Assembly: GCA_030432815.1 (NCBI GenBank)
Contig: JAUILB010000095.1
Coordinates: 1 to 9,208 of the forward strand
Source of the DNA: Alphaproteobacteria bacterium
Lineage (GTDB): Bacteria; Pseudomonadota; Alphaproteobacteria; Sphingomonadales; Emcibacteraceae
DNA length: 9,208 nucleotides
Direction: 5' to 3'
Under the pieces are notes generated by a model. The model did no database searches, was not told the DNA's origin, and saw only the letters and a program-made list of their open reading frames with translations. Below, in pieces: positions 6,705 through 9,208 of the stretch. The translations under genes were made by a program, and so were the position numbers. Within the stretch, counting starts at the first letter, position 1. Each line of letters opens with the position of its first letter.

Positions 6705-7811
6705 CTAAAAAGTGGCAATTTTGTTATGAATTGCATCTGATACGGTAATTGCCTGACGTGTTTCTACTACATCATGAACCCGGATAATTTGAACCCCTTG
6801 CTCTATAGCACAAAGTGCCGCCGCAATTGATCCCGGAAACCTCTTGCGGGGGGTATCCTCGCCACTAAGTTCACCAATGAACCGTTTGCGCGAAACACCA
6901 ATTACTATGGGTACACCTAATGCATGAAAAATTGACAGGTTAGATAAAATCTCCAGATTGTGATCCAGTGTTTTTCCAAATCCAATACCCGGATCAATCA
7001 TTATCATTTGCCTGGAAATTCCAGCGTGAACACACGCATTAATACGATTTTCCAAAAACTCATAAATATCAAGAACAACATTTTCATAGCTTGGGTTATG
7101 TTGCATCGTTTGCGGTGTTCCCTGCGCGTGCATCAATATGACCGGCATTTTAGTTTCTTTAACAGCCTTCATTGCTACAGGATCATATGTAAGGGCACTT
7201 ACATCATTTATGATATGAGCTCCGGCGTTAAATGCCGCCAACATTACATCGGAATTACGACTGTCAATTGATATTGGAATATCTTTTTTTGATAATTGTT
7301 CAATAACAGGAATAACACGTCCCATTTCCTGATCAATTGATACGGGCACGGCCCCCGGTTTTGTTGACTCTCCTCCAACATCAATAATATCAACACCAAA
7401 ATTTATCATCTGATCAGCATGCGCAACAGCATCGCTAAAATTTGCAAACGAACCACCATCAGAAAAACTATCCGGTGTCGTATTAAGCACACCTTGGATT
7501 AGAGGTTTGCTCCAATCCAATAACATTCCGTTTTGAAGCCTGATGAAAGGACGTGGCCTGGTGATATTTTCAACCAGCTTATTGATTTCTTGACGCAACT
7601 CTGGTGAGAGCGTTTTTAAATACTTACTAAGCGCTTCTATGGTTACGATCTTGCTGGTGACGTTGTCGTTGGACCGTGTAATTACCTTTAGCGCTGAAAA
7701 TGCCCTGTCTGTACCGGCAAAAGGTAATGTTTCAACATCAGAATCAGTACAGCCCCTGAGAAAACCCTGGGGCTGTAGATAAAATTTAAAATTGTCTTTT
7801 GCCTCTTTCAA
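6705..7811 (-). CDS. folP: Dihydropteroate synthase with N-terminal extension
   Basis: The enzyme condenses p-aminobenzoate with dihydropterin diphosphate to give dihydropteroate in folate synthesis, and is the sulfonamide target. The TIM-barrel core runs from about residue 103 to 365. It shows GVLNTTPDSFSDGG (107-120), DVGGEST (144-150), SIDS (181-184), INDVSA (201-206), LMHAQGTP (226-233), DPGIGFGK (273-280), GVSRKRFIG (305-313) and RVHDV (344-348). About 100 residues precede the core, against almost none in E. coli FolP. Their opening FYLQPQGFLRG...LPFAG resembles an extension I recall from alphaproteobacterial homologues; its function is unknown. There is no ATG or GTG start before residue 96. 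The best start is TTG at 7811-7809, 9 nt after the ftsH stop and in the ftsH frame. GAAGG (7829-7825) lies 13 nt upstream, a rather long spacing. Translation is probably coupled to ftsH. Confidence 0.93.
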   Translation of the reverse strand: MKEAKDNFKFYLQPQGFLRGCTDSDVETLPFAGTDRAFSALKVITRSNDNVTSKIVTIEALSKYLKTLSPELRQEINKLVENITRPRPFIRLQNGMLLDWSKPLIQGVLNTTPDSFSDGGSFANFSDAVAHADQMINFGVDIIDVGGESTKPGAVPVSIDQEMGRVIPVIEQLSKKDIPISIDSRNSDVMLAAFNAGAHIINDVSALTYDPVAMKAVKETKMPVILMHAQGTPQTMQHNPSYENVVLDIYEFLENRINACVHAGISRQMIMIDPGIGFGKTLDHNLEILSNLSIFHALGVPIVIGVSRKRFIGELSGEDTPRKRFPGSIAAALCAIEQGVQIIRVHDVVETRQAITVSDAIHNKIATF

Positions 7812-7820
7812 GCCAGAAAC

Positions 7821-9208
7821 TTAACCTTCAGGAACCGGGTCCGTGCCAATATTGTCACCTTTATCTTTCGATTTCTTGGTGGTTGGTACTGACCCTGTTG
7901 GTTTGATGTCCGGTTCATCATCATCGACATTTTTATGAATTTCTTTACCGGCCAGAAGATCATTAATTTCTTCACCGCTTAAAGTTTCATACTCGAGAAG
8001 ACCTTTACCAAGTTTATGCAGATCATCAATATTTTTCTTTAATATTTCTTTGGCCCGCTTATAGGCTTCATCAACAATGCGACGGATTTCCTCGTCAATA
8101 ATTTTTGCCGTACCGTCAGACACATTTTGAGTTTGCGAAACTGAATGACCAAGAAATACTTCCTGCTGGTTTTCACCATATTCAAGTGGCCCAAGCTTAT
8201 CGCTCATGCCCCACTGGGTCACCATTGCACGTGCCATTTTCGTCGCATAGGAAATATCGGAAGAAGCACCCGAAGTCACCTTGTCATACCCAAAGATAAT
8301 TTCTTCTGCCACACGACCGCCCATGGCCACTGCAAGGTCAGCATGCATTTTTTCCCGGGACTTGGAAAGCTGGTCATGTTCCGGAAGGCGCATCACCATA
8401 CCAAGGGCCCGACCACGCGGAATAATAGTAGCCTTGTGAATAGGATCAGAAGCCGGACAGTGAAGTGCTACTAGTGCATGTCCTGCTTCGTGGTAAGCCG
8501 TAAGTTTTCTTTCTTCTTCCCGCATGACCATTGAACGGCGTTCGGCACCCATCATAACCTTGTCTTTTGATTGCTCAAAGTCTTCCATGGTCACAACACG
8601 TTTGCCTTTACGCGCTGCCAGAAGGGCGGCTTCATTAACCAGATTGGCAATATCCGCCCCCGAAAACCCGGGGGTACCGCGCGCAATAACACGTGGTTTA
8701 ACATCTGCTGCAAGCGGTACTTTTTTCATATGTACCTTAAGAATTTTTTCACGGCCCAGAATATCCGGGTTTGATACAACAACCTGACGGTCAAAACGAC
8801 CTGGACGAAGCAGAGCAGGGTCAAGTACATCCGGACGGTTGGTTGCGGCCAGAAGGATAATCCCTTCGTTGGCTTCAAAACCATCCATTTCAACGAGTAA
8901 CTGGTTTAAAGTTTGTTCACGTTCGTCATTACCACCACCAAGGCCCGCACCACGATGACGGCCTACCGCATCAATTTCATCAATAAAGATGATACACGGA
9001 GCATTATTTTTACCCTGTTCGAACATATCCCGTACACGGCTGGCGCCAACGCCAACAAACATTTCAACAAAATCTGAACCGGAAATTGTAAAGAACGGTA
9101 CATTTGCTTCGCCGGCAATCGCACGGGCAAGAAGTGTTTTACCTGTACCCGGAGGGCCCACGAGCAATGCACCTTTCGGAATTACCGCGCCCAGACGCTG
9201 ATATTTGC
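7821..9208 (-). CDS. ftsH: ATP-dependent zinc metalloprotease FtsH, C-terminal three quarters (5' end outside window)
   Basis: The frame is open to the window edge (first full codon at 9206). It gives 461 visible residues beginning KYQRLGAVIPKGALLVG, so the gene is not started at any internal Leu/Met codon. FtsH degrades membrane and short-lived cytosolic proteins such as LpxC and sigma32 as a membrane-anchored hexamer. Numbering visible residues, Walker A GPPGTGKT is at 17-24, Walker B IIFIDEID at 72-79, and the second region of homology with arginine fingers RPGRFDRQ at 134-141. The protease zinc site HEAGH is at 239-243, with the probable third ligand D317 in SGASSDI. The pore motif is FVGVGAS (50-56). 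The N-terminal membrane segments and periplasmic domain lie outside the window. The tail after LLAGKEI is acidic then lysine-rich and low complexity, a normal variable end. folP follows 9 nt after the TAA. Confidence 0.97.
   Translation of the reverse strand, partial: KYQRLGAVIPKGALLVGPPGTGKTLLARAIAGEANVPFFTISGSDFVEMFVGVGASRVRDMFEQGKNNAPCIIFIDEIDAVGRHRGAGLGGGNDEREQTLNQLLVEMDGFEANEGIILLAATNRPDVLDPALLRPGRFDRQVVVSNPDILGREKILKVHMKKVPLAADVKPRVIARGTPGFSGADIANLVNEAALLAARKGKRVVTMEDFEQSKDKVMMGAERRSMVMREEERKLTAYHEAGHALVALHCPASDPIHKATIIPRGRALGMVMRLPEHDQLSKSREKMHADLAVAMGGRVAEEIIFGYDKVTSGASSDISYATKMARAMVTQWGMSDKLGPLEYGENQQEVFLGHSVSQTQNVSDGTAKIIDEEIRRIVDEAYKRAKEILKKNIDDLHKLGKGLLEYETLSGEEINDLLAGKEIHKNVDDDEPDIKPTGSVPTTKKSKDKGDNIGTDPVPEG

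Noticed and set aside
8105..8474. Plus-strand open frames of 64 and 109 codons opposite ftsH, and similar plus-strand frames opposite the M1, glmM, folP and serC genes
   Set aside because: They are antisense shadows of strongly conserved genes. Their translations are low-complexity or composition-driven, lack recognisable motifs, and have no ribosome binding sites worth noting.
1..9208. Defence system, phage, transposon, CRISPR or toxin-antitoxin module
   Set aside because: Every sizeable gene has a recognisable housekeeping or peptidase identity. No direct-repeat array, transposase, integrase or small toxin pair is present.

Overview
The window reads as a chromosomal segment of an alphaproteobacterium that is moderately AT-rich. 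Three things point there. A serC-serA pair is preceded by what looks like the alphaproteobacterial serC leader RNA. SerC belongs to the Methanosarcina/alphaproteobacterial-type phosphoserine aminotransferase subfamily. FolP carries an N-terminal extension of a kind I recall from alphaproteobacteria. The genus cannot be fixed from the sequence. All eight genes lie on the minus strand, so transcription runs from high to low coordinates. There is no tRNA, rRNA, CRISPR array, insertion sequence or phage gene.

Right part (9208 to 4463): ftsH (5' end cut off by the window edge), folP, glmM and thiD. The order ftsH-folP-glmM is the widely conserved enterobacterial-type arrangement: membrane protease, dihydropteroate synthase and phosphoglucosamine mutase. 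Here thiD (HMP-phosphate kinase of thiamine synthesis) follows glmM by only 3 nt. folP has no ATG start. Its best start is a TTG 9 nt after the ftsH stop and in the same reading frame. A 91-nt gap containing a short palindrome separates folP from glmM.

Middle (4454 to 1415): a two-gene cassette for exported proteins. It encodes a large M1-family (gluzincin) metallopeptidase with signal peptide and intact zinc and catalytic motifs, followed 2 nt later by a small secreted DUF6702-like protein. It probably has its own weak promoter just after thiD. The pairing resembles what I recall from Bacteroidota and sits between housekeeping blocks, so it is the most accessory-looking part of the window.

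Left part (1389 to 1): a strong sigma70-type promoter (TTGACA, 16 nt, TATATT) drives a short leader RNA with two hairpins. The second hairpin ends on the Shine-Dalgarno sequence of serC. serC is followed after 40 nt by serA, cut by the window edge after 35 codons. SerA and SerC catalyse the first two steps of serine synthesis from 3-phosphoglycerate, so this is a serine-biosynthesis operon with probable RNA-level control.

No gene-free stretch exceeds 300 bases; the longest gap is the 114-nt serC promoter/leader. I found no clearly novel multi-gene system. The best second-look items are the serC leader with a possible loop-loop interaction, the M1/DUF6702 secreted pair, and the ftsH-folP junction.
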